DNA of 64,000 nt from Serinus canaria. Lineage: Eukaryota; Chordata; Aves; Passeriformes; Fringillidae. The stretch is from the NCBI RefSeq assembly GCF_022539315.1, contig NC_066313.1, positions 70,807,934-70,871,933 of the forward strand, given 5' to 3'. Below the pieces are notes generated by a model. It ran no database searches. It was not told the DNA's origin and saw only the letters and a list, made by a program, of their open reading frames with translations. Of the stretch, positions 37,240 to 49,870 are shown piece by piece (positions within the stretch are counted from its first letter, which is position 1; every line of letters starts with the position of its first letter). The position numbers and the translations under genes are program-made.

Positions 37240-37426
37240 GATTTATTATCTTTGTATGAAAATATCAATCTTCAAACTATTGAAGTTTATGATTGATGGT
37301 CAATCATGAAATTGATTGATTGTCAATCTTCATTGATGATCAATGGTCAATTGATTGTCTACAGTTTAATAGTCAATTGAGTGTCTGTAGTCTAATAGTC
37401 AAAATTGATTATTATCTTTGTATGAA
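37240..37426. repeat. Cluster of local duplications rich in TTGAT and GTCAAT
   Basis: A 26-bp unit starting GTCAATTGATTGTCTACAGT occurs at 37346-37371 and again at 37372-37397 with four changes; a third start, GTCAAAATTGATT, follows. The string ATTATCTTTGTATGAA occurs both at 37245-37260 and 37411-37426, bracketing the cluster. Between them are further TTGATTGATTG and GATGATCAATGGTCAA pieces, some mutually inverted. The whole segment looks like repeated slippage or template switching in an AT-rich sequence. Confidence 0.85.
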
Positions 37427-38044
37427 GGAGTTAATTATGTTAGGCAGGGGAAAGCAAACTGAAGAGTTATCATCCTATTCATTAAGTTCACACCTAGGAT
37501 TTGGTTTAGCAAAGTTTACCTAAAAATAATAAACATTTCAGATACTGACTAACAGTTGTTTCTCTTCTGACATGGCAATTAATTTTACTGGTTATTCTGA
37601 TAAAACTGAGTCTGCACTTAGGGGCAAAGGGAAGGGAAATTACTTTATTGTTCTAAGTATGTCAATAAATAACAAATATGGCTTCTGCAGGGTGATTATG
37701 AGTGCAGAAATGCCTCTAAAATTTAAATGCCATTCTTAGTAAACTGATGGACCTGAATTCTCATTTTGGAAAGTAGTAGAATAAGAACTTGTTCAATGGA
37801 AGGGGCTTGAAAAAGTACTGCATATTGATAAACCATAATTAATAGTTACAAGTATGTTTACAAGTATAATTCAAAAACCCCTATCTCTTACACTGTGGGT
37901 TAAATCTAGGTATGCAGGCAGCTAAAGCAGAATAACTAACATCCTATAGTTCTGGTTTGGCTTACTTTATAGTATTTCATATCACGAGAAGCAATAGAAA
38001 AATGAATATTTTCCAAATTATAATGGTTAAAGCCATCATGTAAA
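37427..38044. other. AT-rich spacer, nothing recognised
   Basis: About 620 bp between the local duplication cluster and a CR1 copy, with no gene, RNA or repeat signal that I can support. Confidence 0.5.
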
Positions 38045-38771
38045 GAAACTAAATGAGTAAACACAAGGTCCTGCATCTGGTCCAGAGGAATGTCAGACAT
38101 GAGTACAGACTGGGAGAAGAACTCATTGAGTGCAGCCCCAGAAGGAAGGTCTTGGAGGTTCTCCTGGAGGAAAAGCTGGACATGATCCAGCAGTGTGTGC
38201 TCACAGCCTGAAGGTGCAGCTGCATCCTGGGCTACATCAAAAGAGAAGTGAACAGCAGGCTGGTTGAGGAAGGTGATTTTACCCCTCTACTCGTGAAACT
38301 TCCCCTGGGGTACTGCATTCAGGTCTGGAGTTGTCAGCACAAGGGAGATGTGTGCCTGTTAGAGGGCTCCAGAGGAGCACCATGAAGATTATCTGGAACA
38401 TGTCTCCTACATGTGCTGGTTGAGAGAGCTGGGGTTGGTCAGTGTGAAGAAAATGTTCATGGCAACCTTCCAGTTCCTAAAGGAGACCTACAGGAAAGCT
38501 GGAGAGGGACTTTTTGCATGGGAAGAGAGTAAGTGGAGAAGGCTAAACTAAAAAAAAGAGGATTTAGACTTGATGTTAGGAAGAAATTCTTTACTTGGAG
38601 GATAGTAAGGCACTGGAACAATCAGAGAAGCCGTCCATGCCCCATTCTGGAAGTGCTCAAGGCAAGGTTGGATGGGTCCCTCAGCCCAATGTAGGCCCTG
38701 CCAATGACAAGGGGATTGTAACTGGATGGTGTGTAAGGTCCTTTCCAAAGCAAGACTTCCTTTGATTTTAT
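38045..38771 (+). mobile_element. CR1 LINE, 3' third including C-terminus and 3' end
   Basis: The plus strand carries CR1 sequence from ACACAAGGTCCTGCATCTGG through GAGGAAAAGCTGGACATGAT, GGGGTACTGCATTCAGGTCT, GGAAAGCTGGAGAGGGACTT, AGGAAGAAATTCTTTACTTG, CAAGGCAAGGTTGGATGGGT and GGTCCTTTCCAAAGCAAGAC, ending in GATTTTATGAG, a worn terminal octamer. That is the region after the catalytic domain up to the 3' end. Several in-frame stops are present and the 5' side is truncated. The minus-strand frame at 38548-38748 is antisense to this LINE and not a gene. Confidence 0.93.
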
Positions 38772-40534
38772 GAGTAAGTATTATAGAAAATAATGTATTC
38801 TAATACTGTGGCAAAAGAGTAAAAATATGAATTAAACAGATGTCATCTCACAGTAGTAGAGATTAACTACCACTGCACTTCTTTTCAAGAACACTAAACT
38901 TTAATTGGTGAGGGCAATGGTGCCTTTGAACTTTTAACAGCAGGCACTTGAACACATTAATAAAGTAATTGACACCTGAGTTCAAAAGCTTTGCTGCCTG
39001 TTGTAAAACAGGCTTTGATCTTTAATAATTTTTCAGCCAAACAGCTTTCCTATTTTCTACACAATGTTAAAGAAAAACCATGAAATATAAAACTTGTGGT
39101 TGCATAAATAAAACCCAAACAAGTTCAGAAACAATAATCTCTTTTAAACTGGTTTCTTCCTTATCCAAAATCTGAAGGTTATACAAAAATCCCTCAACAA
39201 ACAACCTAACCCCAAGAAACAAAATAATTTTTTTCAGTGGTGTTTAGGTTTTTTGTTTCTCTGGTTAATTTGCTCACATGAAAAAAATGAAAAATAATCT
39301 GTCTGTACTTCTTTTGAATAGTCAGTGTAAGTAAGGCTCTGTTGCAGTGGCAGGGTATCTCTGTGACGTTTATGAATGTTTATGTTTCCTTTCTTTTGAA
39401 CTTCAGTCTTTAGTTAAGGATAAATAATTAATTAAATCAATGTTTAATTGATTTATTTTTTTAATTCCAAACTCTGTGAAGTCAGATCATTTGAGTCTTT
39501 TCTGATCAAGAGTTTCTTTCACTGCCTTCCACCATTATAAAATCATATCTCTTCCTCTCATGCACAGAGGTTTACCTTTGAAGTATGTACATTTTGTTTC
39601 CACCTTGAGTCCTTGTCCATACAGGTACAATGAGAAGATACTTCATATGAGCACACAAGTATAAGACACCTTTGTGAATTGTATGCTTGCAGGGATTTAC
39701 ATTTTTTCTTTTTTTTTTTCGCCATTTTTACATTTTCCTTTGTGAATTCTATTGGTAGATGTAATGATTTTCCACATCTAGAGTTACATGCCCTCTATTT
39801 CTAAATATTGAACTCTGATGCTTCTGTCAAATCTAACAGTGGTAGGGATATCCCTAAGCCACACACACATATCTGACATACCTTTATTATAGCCATGATA
39901 ATTTATCTAATTTTTAATTTAAAACAACAGGAACATGGGAGGGTTGAGGTTAGGAGGAATCTTGAGATAATCTAATCTACCAAAGCTGGCAGCGCAGTGC
40001 CCTGTCCAATGATATTTTGTGTATCACCAGGAATGGAAACAATAATATGGACAACATGTTTCACTACCATTGTACAAATAAATAAATAAATAAATAAATA
40101 ACCTTAGATTTCAGTGACATTTACTTTGTTTCAATTTCTCTTCATGGCCTTTTTTCTTTTCTCTGAGTGCCACTGAGAAGTCTGGCTCTCTTTCTCACCA
40201 GCTGGGTATTTCCTGAAAATAAAATCCCATCTTTTCACTGTAACATTCATACCTTTAAAAAAGCAGATTTCAAGACTGAAATTACTGTTTATGCAGCACT
40301 TAAGGACTACTTTTTTTTTCTGCTGCTTATCTACACTTATCATTTAAGGACCTTGTGATTTCTGTAATGCTTTTTCTTATTTTCCCATTCAGTCTTTAAC
40401 TAGGCTTTAAATAATCCAATTAACTGCAAAACTACACTTTCAGGTTAAAAAAAAAACAAAGAAAGGGAGAATACTACATAAAGACTCTTAGACCCCTGTA
40501 TTCCTTCTGATGTTGTTGTTTTTCATATAATTTA
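38772..40534. other. AT-rich DNA, no gene recognised
   Basis: No gene is visible. A short AAAT microsatellite (40076-40101) and T runs (39710-39719, 40311-40319) are the only structured items. Confidence 0.5.
40076..40101. repeat. (AAAT)n microsatellite
   Basis: About six and a half tandem AAAT units within otherwise unremarkable sequence. Confidence 0.92.
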
Positions 40535-41461
40535 GGTTGGAGAAAGCTTTTGTCTTTATTGAGTTTCCCAATTAACCTAACGCTGCCTCATCCACCACTA
40601 AACCATGTCCCTAAGCACCACATCTACACATCTTTTAAAGACCTCCAGGGATGGTGACTCAACCACTTCCCTGGGCAGACACTTCCAGTGCTTGATAACC
40701 CTTTCCATAAAGAAAATCTTCCTAATATCCAATCTAAACTTGGTGCAACTTGAGATCATTTTCTCTAGTACAGTTACATGTTACTTGGGAGGAGAGATCA
40801 ATGCCCTTGGTGATACAGCTTCCTTTTAGGTGGTTGTAGAGAGCAATAAGGTCACCCCGAGCCTTCCTTTTCTCCAGGTGAAACAACCTCACCTTCCTTA
40901 GCCAGTCCTCATAGGACTTGCTCTTTAAATCCTTCACCAGCCCTGTTGCCCTCCTCTGCTCACATTCCAGCATCTCAATGTCTTTCTTACGGCAAGGGGC
41001 TCAGAACTGGACATAGCACTCAAGGTGTGGTCTTACCAGTGCTGAGTACACAGGGGAAAAATAATTTCCTGCTGGACACGTTATTCCTATACAGGCCAGG
41101 ATGCCATTTGCCTTCTTGGCCACCTGAGCACACGCTGGCTCATGTTCAGTGGTTTTCAGGTCCATTTCTGTTGGGCCACTTTCCAGCCACTCTGCCCCCT
41201 GCCTGTGGCACTGCCTGGGGTTGTTGTGACCAAAGTGCAGGATGTGGCACTTGGCCTTGTTTAAACTGGTACCACTGGCCCTGGTCCAGTGATCCAGCCT
41301 GTCCAGAGCGCTCTGCAGAGCCTCCCTACCCTCCAGCAGATCAACACTCCTGCCCAACTTGGTGTCATCTGCAAACTGTCTGAGGGTGCATTTGATTCCC
41401 TTCTTGATAAAGAAATTAAACAAGATTGTCCCAAATACTGAGCCCTGGGGGACATCACTGA
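40535..41461 (-). mobile_element. CR1 LINE with recognisable reverse-transcriptase C-terminal half
   Basis: This is the best-preserved LINE in the window. The minus-strand frame 41423-41001 encodes the palm with an intact FADD box (41364-41375) in the context LRQFADDTKLGRSVDLLEGR. It continues through LDHWTRASGTSLNKAKCHIL, AKKANGILACIGITCPAGNY and YSALVRPHLECYVQF. A second frame, 40973-40734, carries the next segment (LECEQRRATGLVKDLKSKSY, then HLEKRKARGDLIALYNHLKG), displaced by a frameshift near 40980. The 3' end lies near 40535. The copy is 5'-truncated at 41461, just upstream of the FADD box, so it lacks endonuclease, ORF1 and most of the polymerase. It cannot move by itself. Confidence 0.95.
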
Positions 41462-43279
41462 TATTATGTTGTTTATAAAATACAAAGCAGAAAATGTGGT
41501 GAAAGAAAGGATATTTCCTTTAATATGGTGGCTTTTAACTGTGTGGGACTGTCAAAGCAAGGCTAATGTAATAGTTTCATGAGAAATTGCAAACATTTTT
41601 TGTTGCTATAGGAACCTCTATGGGGGTTTGGGTTTTGTTTGTTTGTTTTGAAGATGTCAGCGAAACCAGTGTGACAAAATCAATACTTTTATCTGAAAAA
41701 AAGGAGGTATTCTGAAAATGCCTTACCAAAATCAAATTATTTTTAATAATAATGAATGTCACTGTACCAGTGGTAATGAGAAAGCAATAAAATAGAATTA
41801 GAGACTAAAAGCTGTTAGGAGAAACTGCATTGTGATACCAAGTAGTGGAGTATCCATTTCAGCTATTGTTCTGTCTTTCAAGCAAGAGAGCAACATACTG
41901 CATTACCCTGCTGTGGATGGGGAATATGTTTGCATATAGGCTCTTATGATGTGCCAGGAATTGCCATTGCTCTCAGATCTCAAAGAGGAACTGACATGGT
42001 AATACAAGCATGTTTAGGCTGTCTGTCCAAGTCTTCTCATGGAACCAGAGAATGGACCGAAAACTACCCCATTTCTGGTCCTCCTGGCTGCTAAAGCAAG
42101 CCATGTTTGTGTGGAATGGTTGGAAGAAGCTTTCCTAATTTAGCCGGTTATGATCCGGCACAGAGCTGTCAAACAGGTCCCCTGAAACATTACAAATCAT
42201 GGAATTTGCACATTTTTCTGGTTTTTTTTACAATTTATTCACCCTGTTTTTCTTTAGTCACATACCTCCATTTCTCCCCAGCTCTTTAAGGCTGTGAGAT
42301 GTTGACATCCAGGTAGAGAATTTTTATTGTTTTGCTGGATTGTACCACTAGAGTGAGCCCTTTTCTTGTCTGTAGGTTGACATTTTGAACTCCTGCTACA
42401 TCTTGTCCCACTTTTGCACATCTTTGAAATCTACCTTTGAGATCATTGTGCCAATTATATGCTCTTGTATAATGTCTCACAGTACTCAGCCGTGATACAA
42501 ATTCCATGAGTCATATCAGCTGTAAATGATGACTCTGATACAACCTTCCAGTGATATCCAGCGTTCACCAATGGTGACAGGTGCCAGAGTTGCTGTAGTA
42601 CAAGCATTTAGCTCTTTTGTGTCTTTAAATAGAAACTGTCCTCCAAAATTCAGATTTATAAACTGATTAACAATGGAGTCACAGGAAGCATTTTGCACGG
42701 TCCTGCAGCTCTCACTTGCAGTTAGTTCTTTATGGCAATTTCTTCTGTACACTCACATAATTGTGGACCTCTGACATCTTTTAAATGAGAATATTTTAAA
42801 GAAAATAATGTGATTGCTGGAAAGTTTTGATTATGACAAAGGCCACTGGACATCCCAAAGCAAATCAGAGTTTGGGTGCTGACTGAAACAGGAGGAAAAA
42901 AAGAATGTTACTTGGTGGATACTTAGTTGTAAGCACATATTCACACACATCTTGGGTATGTCTATGACTGCACCACATACATATGTGAACACACTGTCCA
43001 CCTTTAAATGCAAAAGACACCACAGTAGCATGCAGAGCCTACTGTCAGGTTTTCTATTAAAAGGTGATTTAATGGCAGATGGAAATGGGGACTGGTGCCT
43101 AAGTGAATGGAATGGAGAAGCCAGACAAACCTTTACAAAAACTCAAAATTTTTGCCTTGATATATTCCAGAAATCTTTTTTTATCATCTCCAGACCTGTA
43201 CTGCATATGCCCAATGACACATTGACTGAGAGATTAAGTATTACCTTCATACTGGAATTTGTCTGGCATGGACTAGGTG
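41462..43279. other. Spacer without confirmed gene
   Basis: No repeat family is recognised. Two adjacent minus-strand open frames (42286-42507 and 42516-42752) are described separately. The 124-codon plus frame at 42952-43326 runs into the CR1 remnant at its right end and has no known motif. Confidence 0.45.
42286..42752 (-). other. Two adjacent minus-strand open frames, possible decayed coding sequence
   Basis: Frames of 78 codons (42752-42516) and 73 codons (42507-42286) lie almost end to end on the minus strand, in different phases. The sequence is less AT-biased than its surroundings and neither frame is repetitive. I do not recognise a domain. Adjacency of two non-repetitive frames on one strand is what a frameshifted pseudogene or an exon pair could look like, but it is also within chance for short frames. 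Confidence 0.15.
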
Positions 43280-43370
43280 TTCTTCCTCATAATTCACTAC
43301 TAGAGCAGGGTGGATGGGCCAGGTGATGTCGAGAGGTCCCTCCCAACCTCAGCTATTCTGTAATTCTGAA
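43280..43370 (+). mobile_element. CR1 LINE, short 3'-terminal remnant
   Basis: The plus strand carries AGGTGATGTCGAGAGGTCCC, TCCCAACCTCAGCTATTCTG and TAATTCTGAA, which is the CR1 3' end with its ATTCTGTA-type octamer tail. Only about 90 bp can be assigned; the left edge is uncertain. Confidence 0.8.
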
Positions 43371-43569
43371 CACACTCAAAAGGTTTATCAAAGATTAGTG
43401 ATTGAGACAGTATATGATCTGTCCTCCTCACACAGCTGTTCCATAATTTGAAATTTTGTTTGGGACTTTTGGAACTAAGTCCAGGGCTTTGGTTCCGAGA
43501 CAGAATGGTTGACAGACTCAGGTCTACAAAATTATTAGGGTGTTAGATGAATGAACAGGAGTTTTTATT

Positions 43570-43760
43570 CACCAAATACCATAACATTACACATAGAATA
43601 ACCTCAATGAAAGCAGTTTAAAACAAATAAAGTATTGCTTGACACAACAGGTAATGAAATTTTGGAACTTGCTGTCATAGGAAATAATAGGCTCAGCCAG
43701 TGTCGGCAGGTTCAAATTCATGGGTGAATGAACAAGTAAAGAATAAATGTGTACTGAAAG
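43570..43760 (+). mobile_element. Ancient CR1/L3-like LINE remnant
   Basis: The plus strand shows TTGACACAACAGGTAATGAA, TTTTGGAACTTGCTGTCATA and GGCAGGTTCAAATTCATGGG. Old CR1 lineages share this order near the end of the coding region (a stretch meaning roughly HNRVVKLWNSLP and following). It is much more diverged than the other CR1 copies here, suggesting an older insertion. Confidence 0.55.
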
Positions 43761-46700
43761 GAATGGGCAAAAAGAGACATGTTAGAACCCCTATTACAAT
43801 AAATGTGAACTCAGAGAAGGAATGATGGGAGTGGATCACAGCCAGGGATCAGGCTTCTGTGCTCTCCCTAAATATATCTCTGATCATCCATACAAGGACA
43901 GCTGGTCTACATTCATCTCTCCAGGAAAGCATGACTGGCATTATATTCCTCATTGATCTCCTCTGCCAGTCGTAGTTCCGTTCCTGAAACTTTTAAGAGA
44001 GGATCAAACAAAAGATGTGATTAGTAAATTTCGAAATTGAAGAGGGGAGGAAGAATGAGCATAACAAGGCAACAGAAGTTTCTATACAAAATGTGGTTTT
44101 TTATAAGCCTTAAAAAATATTATTTAGGTTATTAAATCAAGGAAGAGAATTTTTTTTTTTTTTTTCTGTAAATGACGTGTCATTCCTGATTTGTGGTAGC
44201 CTCAGGAGGTCTGATATACACAATCACAGAAGGACTAGGAAAAAGGAACTTTTTCACAGAAGAAATAATTCTGGTAAGCCAGCTCAAAAGATAGCAGAGC
44301 AAGTTCAAGACATAACAGAGAAAATATACTGCAATGCCATACAAATTAAACTTATTTTTTTTACCTACAAAGTTCTTTAAAACATGATGTATTCTGTGTT
44401 TGGTTGGTTATTTTTTATGCCATGTGTAGTTCCTATATGACTTAGGGAATTTGTGCTATTTTGTTTCCACAATGTAGGAAATAAAAGCTTTTCTAAAATA
44501 CAATTTTAAAATTATATACAGAGATTTTTGTAGCAATAATTTAAGATGATAAGCAAAATTCACTAATGATTTCTTTCCTTGTGGCCATCCCAGGCTTATG
44601 CCTTAAAACCATTGCATCTATACTGTCATGCATTCTTTGGAAATATAATATGCAAATGAAAATTCTAATTTGCTAAGGACAGATGAAGGCTGAAAATTTT
44701 TGAATACTGCCCTTAAGAAAGAAATGAGCAAAGAAAGGAAGGATAGATAGCAAAAGAAATTCAGTCAAGTGCAAAGCACATATCAGGGTATAAAATGAAA
44801 GAAATAAGGATAACACAACTTTAAGGCGGAAAAATATTTTAAAGACAAAATGGGAGCAACTAGGACAATATTAAAACCATTGTTTTTCTCTACACAAAAA
44901 AAGATTATAATACTGAATCCCTATAGAATAATTTCCTAATATAATAAATAGATTGATAGTAGTGAAGTAGTTATGTAAAATAGGGCAGGGGTTTGAATAC
45001 ATATATACAAAATTGAAAACAATTTTCATATTCAGTGAGCTGTGATGTCAGCTGTTTTGTGCATTTCTGGCAACCTGGTCTTATTGTTCCCTCAGTTTCC
45101 ATAAAGCATTATACATGTAAATCAAGAATTTATATAAAATATTTGCATGTATCATTTTAGCTTAAGATAAAAACCAAATAGGTGGAATTTCTGTGATTTA
45201 GGCTTACACTTCAGCTATCTATTACCTCAGTCAGTTCCACTCTATAACTTAGTCAAAGAGGAAATACTGAAAAAAAAGTACATATGGTGATGAAAAAAAG
45301 AGTACAGAATGATGACAAAAAAATGTATTCTGGAAGACTTCTTGGGTTACTATGTAAAGCAATATTTGCACTGCCACCATAGGACTAGGATCAGATCCAG
45401 CGAAATACTATGTATAGAGGGTTGTGCTGTGTTTATTTTAGAAACATTAAATTTGATTTTAACCTATATTCCCCCTCTTCTCTCCAATTGATACATTTTA
45501 ATTTTTTTTTTCTGCAGTAAACAGTCTTCCATTGAGAATTTGGATGCAGTTTACTCAAATGCTTTATTCACCTTGATTTCTCTAGTGGATAAGAATTTTA
45601 ATAAATCTGATTTACCTAGCTACCCCAACTACTTTTGCATTTGCATTTGCTTTGTGCTGTCAAAGTGGTTTGACACAGCTGAAACATCCCAGTGAGTCTA
45701 ACAATGTGTCTTTATTCACAACACTGCAAGCCTCAGCCAGGCTGATGTCTCTGTGCAAAGTGCTCTGAAAATATACAGGAACTGATAATCCCAGCTCAAA
45801 AAACTTTGTAATGCAAAAGTGAAACCATAGCATCAATGTAAAGCAAGGGAGAGAAGGAAGAAATGAAAAAAAAAATATTTTTCCCCACGTTATTTTTTAG
45901 CTTAATAAAATTATAGCAGGTAAGTATGATGCATGATATACATGCTCTATACCTATAAAAAGAGGCCCAATTAAATGAAGGATGGGCTCCATTTCTTCCT
46001 TATAATTTGCTATGTCTCCTGGGTTTTTTCCAGCCATCAGCACATAAGTACCATGCCATGTACTGTAATAATATAATTCCTTCAGCATTTCTGTCTTATC
46101 TTGAAAAATGCAAGCATCACTTTGCCTAGTAATTAATCTTTGAAGTTGTTGATAGCTCCTTGTACAGTATATTTACCAAATAATTGGAAAGCAGTTTTTA
46201 ATGGGGTTGTTACTTGCCTTGCAGCTTAATATCAGGCATGGAAACAACAAAAAAAGAGGCTTGAGTCCACAAAGTGAAGCTTCGTTGTCAATAATACATT
46301 ATTTTTCTTCTTCTTGAATAGTGAAATTTCATCAGACATGGCATCTAGTCCAAAATGCCACCCCAGAAATAACTGTGAATACTTAGAATCTGCATTTATT
46401 ATTACTGGAACTGAACAGACATTTTGCCAACTTGCAAAAAATTTAAAATAAATTTAAAAAATGTTGTTTGTTTTTTTGTTTTTAATAATATATTTTTTTC
46501 ATGTTTATTTATAAATTCTTAATTCAACTGAATTAAAAGTGAAGATTATTTCTGCAGATCTCTTCAAATCAAGAAAAGTATAAAAAGACTCAAAAAGAGT
46601 CCTGTCTCTTAGGCTGCTCTGAAAGGCACAGTATATTTCTTAATCTCTATAAATGTTGCTGCAGCACACCCCAGAGCTTCCTCCTGGCCACACATCCAGC

Positions 46701-49689
46701 ATTCCCCATGCCATAACAGTATGTGACAAGCAGGATATACTTGGCTCAACTCTTTTCCCTTAGCACTCTCTCTGACTCTCCCAGTTTCTTAAAAGCTGTT
46801 AAGGATGCTGCAGGTCTTGTGGGCCCCTGTGTGCCATCTGCTCCCAGAGCTCCTGCGTGACACGGAAGAGGGGTGCTCCTGAAGCACAGAGCTCAGGTCC
46901 CTCTGGTGGGACTTGACCCTGGGTCCTTCAGCTGTGACATTTCAGGCACACTCCTTCCAATATCCATGTCATCCAGCCCAGGGGAAAGTGGACAGCAGAC
47001 CACAGGCTGGGATTGGTAGTTCTGTTGGACACATTGGATCAAAAATTCAGCAATACATAGTTGTGCTCCACATGAGATAAACTGAGATCTCAGCACGCCA
47101 TTACTGGCAGAGGACACTGTAATGGAAACTGCTACGGAGACTGTAAGGAGAACAAAGTCACATCAGCTGTTGCCCTGTAGACTGCCTATGGATTATCAGG
47201 TCTGAAATCTCCCATGGGTATATACCACACCTTACAGTTGCAATCATAGCAAAAAATGAAGCATGGGACAAAACACCTTTGAAATTCACACCGAAGTTCC
47301 AGAAAATTGCTGCATTAAAATTACTTTATATACTTAGATTTTATTTTGTGTCTTTGGGGGAACAAATGTGTGTTCATCTCCTCCTTTTATAATTCAGCCA
47401 ATGAATTTAAGGTTATAAATTCTGAAACATTCACTGAGATTAATATTTCTTTATATATAGAGTTCTTTTTCATAATTTGCTTTCAGAAAATGATATCAAG
47501 AGGAAGATGTGAAAGTAGCACTGACTTACAGCAGTAGGTGAGCTACTTTGGCAACACCTCTCCCACCCCTCTCAATAGCAAGAAAAAGTAAAAATCAGAC
47601 AGGTTGTCAGAATCAACAGATTGGTGTTACTAATCCTTTCTCTGTCCACATAAAATAGAGTTAAAAACTGGAGTTAATCTTACATCTGAAATGTAAGCTT
47701 TCACTACAGTGAAGTTAAGCCTAAAATTGAACAGTTACTGCAACAAAATGCTTGCATTTGTCCTTTCAATACAAAGGAAAGAAATAGAGCACAAGAAGCT
47801 GAAAGGATTGTACTTCTATTTTTCCCAAGTACAACCACTCAAACAACTCTGGCCTGAGAAATGAATATTTCAGAAAGAATACCTAGTAACATCAGAGACT
47901 GATGGAAGTGTCTGAGAATGAGGAATAAAAAACCCAGTAACTCTGAATGCTGCAGTAGAGTTGCTCCGCTCGGCAGGTAACTACTGAACTTTAGAGTACC
48001 ATTCTCACAGCTCCCAAGTGACTCCTGACCAAAGGAGAGAAATCTGAGGGAAAATGTAAGACGGCATCTTTTTGAGTCCAGAACAAAATGAAACAGGTAA
48101 CTTGAAATAGATAACTTTCTCTTTTTCTAAAAGAGAATAATGCATTGAACACATGCTGGATTAAAAAAGAGACAAAACAAAACCCCAGAAAAAATTACCT
48201 TTTCCTTTCTGAAGCTTTTTTCCTTCTGTTTGTTACATTCCTCTGGCTTCCTCTTTAGACCTTTTTTCATATTTGCTTTCACAAAATACAGTCTTCAGTG
48301 TGAGACCCTTGTCCTAAAGGAACCTCTAAGTATTTATCAGTATTTTCTCATATTCTCCCCCTTGCTTTTTAGTTCTCTGATTAGAGAGATATGTGTCTAA
48401 TTTGTCAGGAAGGCGTGGGTTTTTCAACTAGGACTAAAAGATAATTTTTGTAATTAAGTTAATCAAAAGTATGAGTGGAGACATCCCCTCCCAGATATTT
48501 CTATATCTAATACTTTGCCAGTGCATTCCCTACTTGCTTAAATTATCTTGCCATCACTGCCTGCATTCATATTTTTAGGGGGATCAATAAGCTCAACACA
48601 TACCTCAATGTTAAAGAGACTTTTAATTCTTAGGCTATACTGCCCTTTAGTGTGATCTAAAGACTTTCCTCAAAACACTTCTAGTGCACTTTTAAAAGAA
48701 TAAGTCTACCAGGAAAAAAAAAAAAAGGAAAAAAAGAAATTCAGTAAATCCTACCCAACAACCTGTGGCCATAAAAATGCTTCCTGCTTCACACCTGTAC
48801 GTTCCATAGATTTTTATTTCTTTTTTAGAACTCATCATACCTTTAATGTACAATTCACAGCCTAATGGGAGCTGAGCTCTTGGAGTGATGGTGCACAGAA
48901 TATCATTTTAGCCCTGCCCATACTGCTCTAGGCTTTGCTCCCCTGTGAGCAAACTTGGGACAAATGGCTACAGATTTGGGAAAGTGATAGTCCACGAGAA
49001 CCTGGAGGAGCCCAAAGACATTTAGCTTACTGACAAATCAGTGAGTTTAATTGATTCTTTGATCTACAAGGCAAGAACAGCAAAGCTGAGTAAAGACCAT
49101 GCTTTTAGCACCCAGTGAACACAGACAACACATATTCACCTCATCTGAGATCTCAGCTCAAATAAGAGATAACTTCTTTTATGGAACCTAACGTCTTCTG
49201 TGCACATTCTTTCTTTCAGAAAGTGAAGAGGTTATAACATTTCAATAACAATAAACATTATGTGCAGACTAGAGCTCAAGGGAAATAGGTTTAGTAGCCA
49301 GACCAAGGAAAGCTATAATAGGTTATTTTGGTAGCCTTTGTCTGGAAATTAAAGACACAAAATTTGATGTGTGTTTCAATTTAGAAGTTTGCAGCACAAA
49401 GATTAACTTTGTTTCTTGAAATTTAAAAGGTAGAAGTAGCAGCATGAACTAGAATTAATCTGTTTATTGAACCAGTTCATACTAAGAGCCAAAAATTATG
49501 AGAGACAAACTGATTAGTATGTGTTGCTTGAAAACATATCATTGAGTTATAAGCAATTTTATCATTTATGTTCAGAGAGACATTTTTCATCAATTATTTA
49601 TGAAAAGTGTTTTGTATTTTTATTGGACAAGTGCAAACTGTGGCTTTTGTACTTGGAGGTGAAATTATTTTCTGAATATGGAGAATATT
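43761..49689. other. AT-rich DNA, no gene recognised
   Basis: No exon or RNA gene is visible. A GC-richer island at 46650-47130 is described separately. A/T runs occur near 44150-44166, 45502-45511 and 48714-48726. Short open frames have no recognisable motif. Confidence 0.5.
46650..47130. other. GC-richer island of unknown nature
   Basis: The sequence contains CTTGTGGGCCCCTGTGTGCC, GAGCTCCTGCGTGACACGGA and CCAGCCCAGGGGAAAGTGGA within an otherwise AT-rich region. A 74-codon minus-strand frame (47117-46893) covers part of it without a known domain. A decayed retroelement or an old gene copy is possible. Confidence 0.35.
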
Positions 49690-49870
49690 ACTGAACAGCA
49701 ATGGAACTAATGTTATCTGCAAACTTGACAAGGACATATTCCAGTCAGTTCCTCCAGGTATAAATAAAATTTCTCAAACAGGACAGATGCACACTTTACC
49801 AGTCTCCAGGTAATTGGTCAAGTCTCTCTGGACCATTAAATGCCAACCATGTTTTCACCAATATTTCTCC
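49690..49870 (-). mobile_element. Ancient CR1 LINE remnant, palm region
   Basis: The plus strand resembles the reverse complement of CR1 around and just upstream of the catalytic box: TGTTATCTGCAAACTTGACA near 49711, AAATTTCTCAAACAGGACAG near 49768, and ACCAGTCTCCAGGTAATTGG near 49798. Heavily mutated and short. Identification rests on the order of these segments. Confidence 0.5.

Noticed and set aside
37240..37426. Considered as a CRISPR-like or satellite array
   Set aside because: Too few units, imperfect units and no unique spacers of constant length; eukaryotic context.
40946..41383. 145-codon plus-strand frame, Pro/Cys-rich
   Set aside because: Antisense shadow of the CR1 reverse-transcriptase frame on the minus strand.
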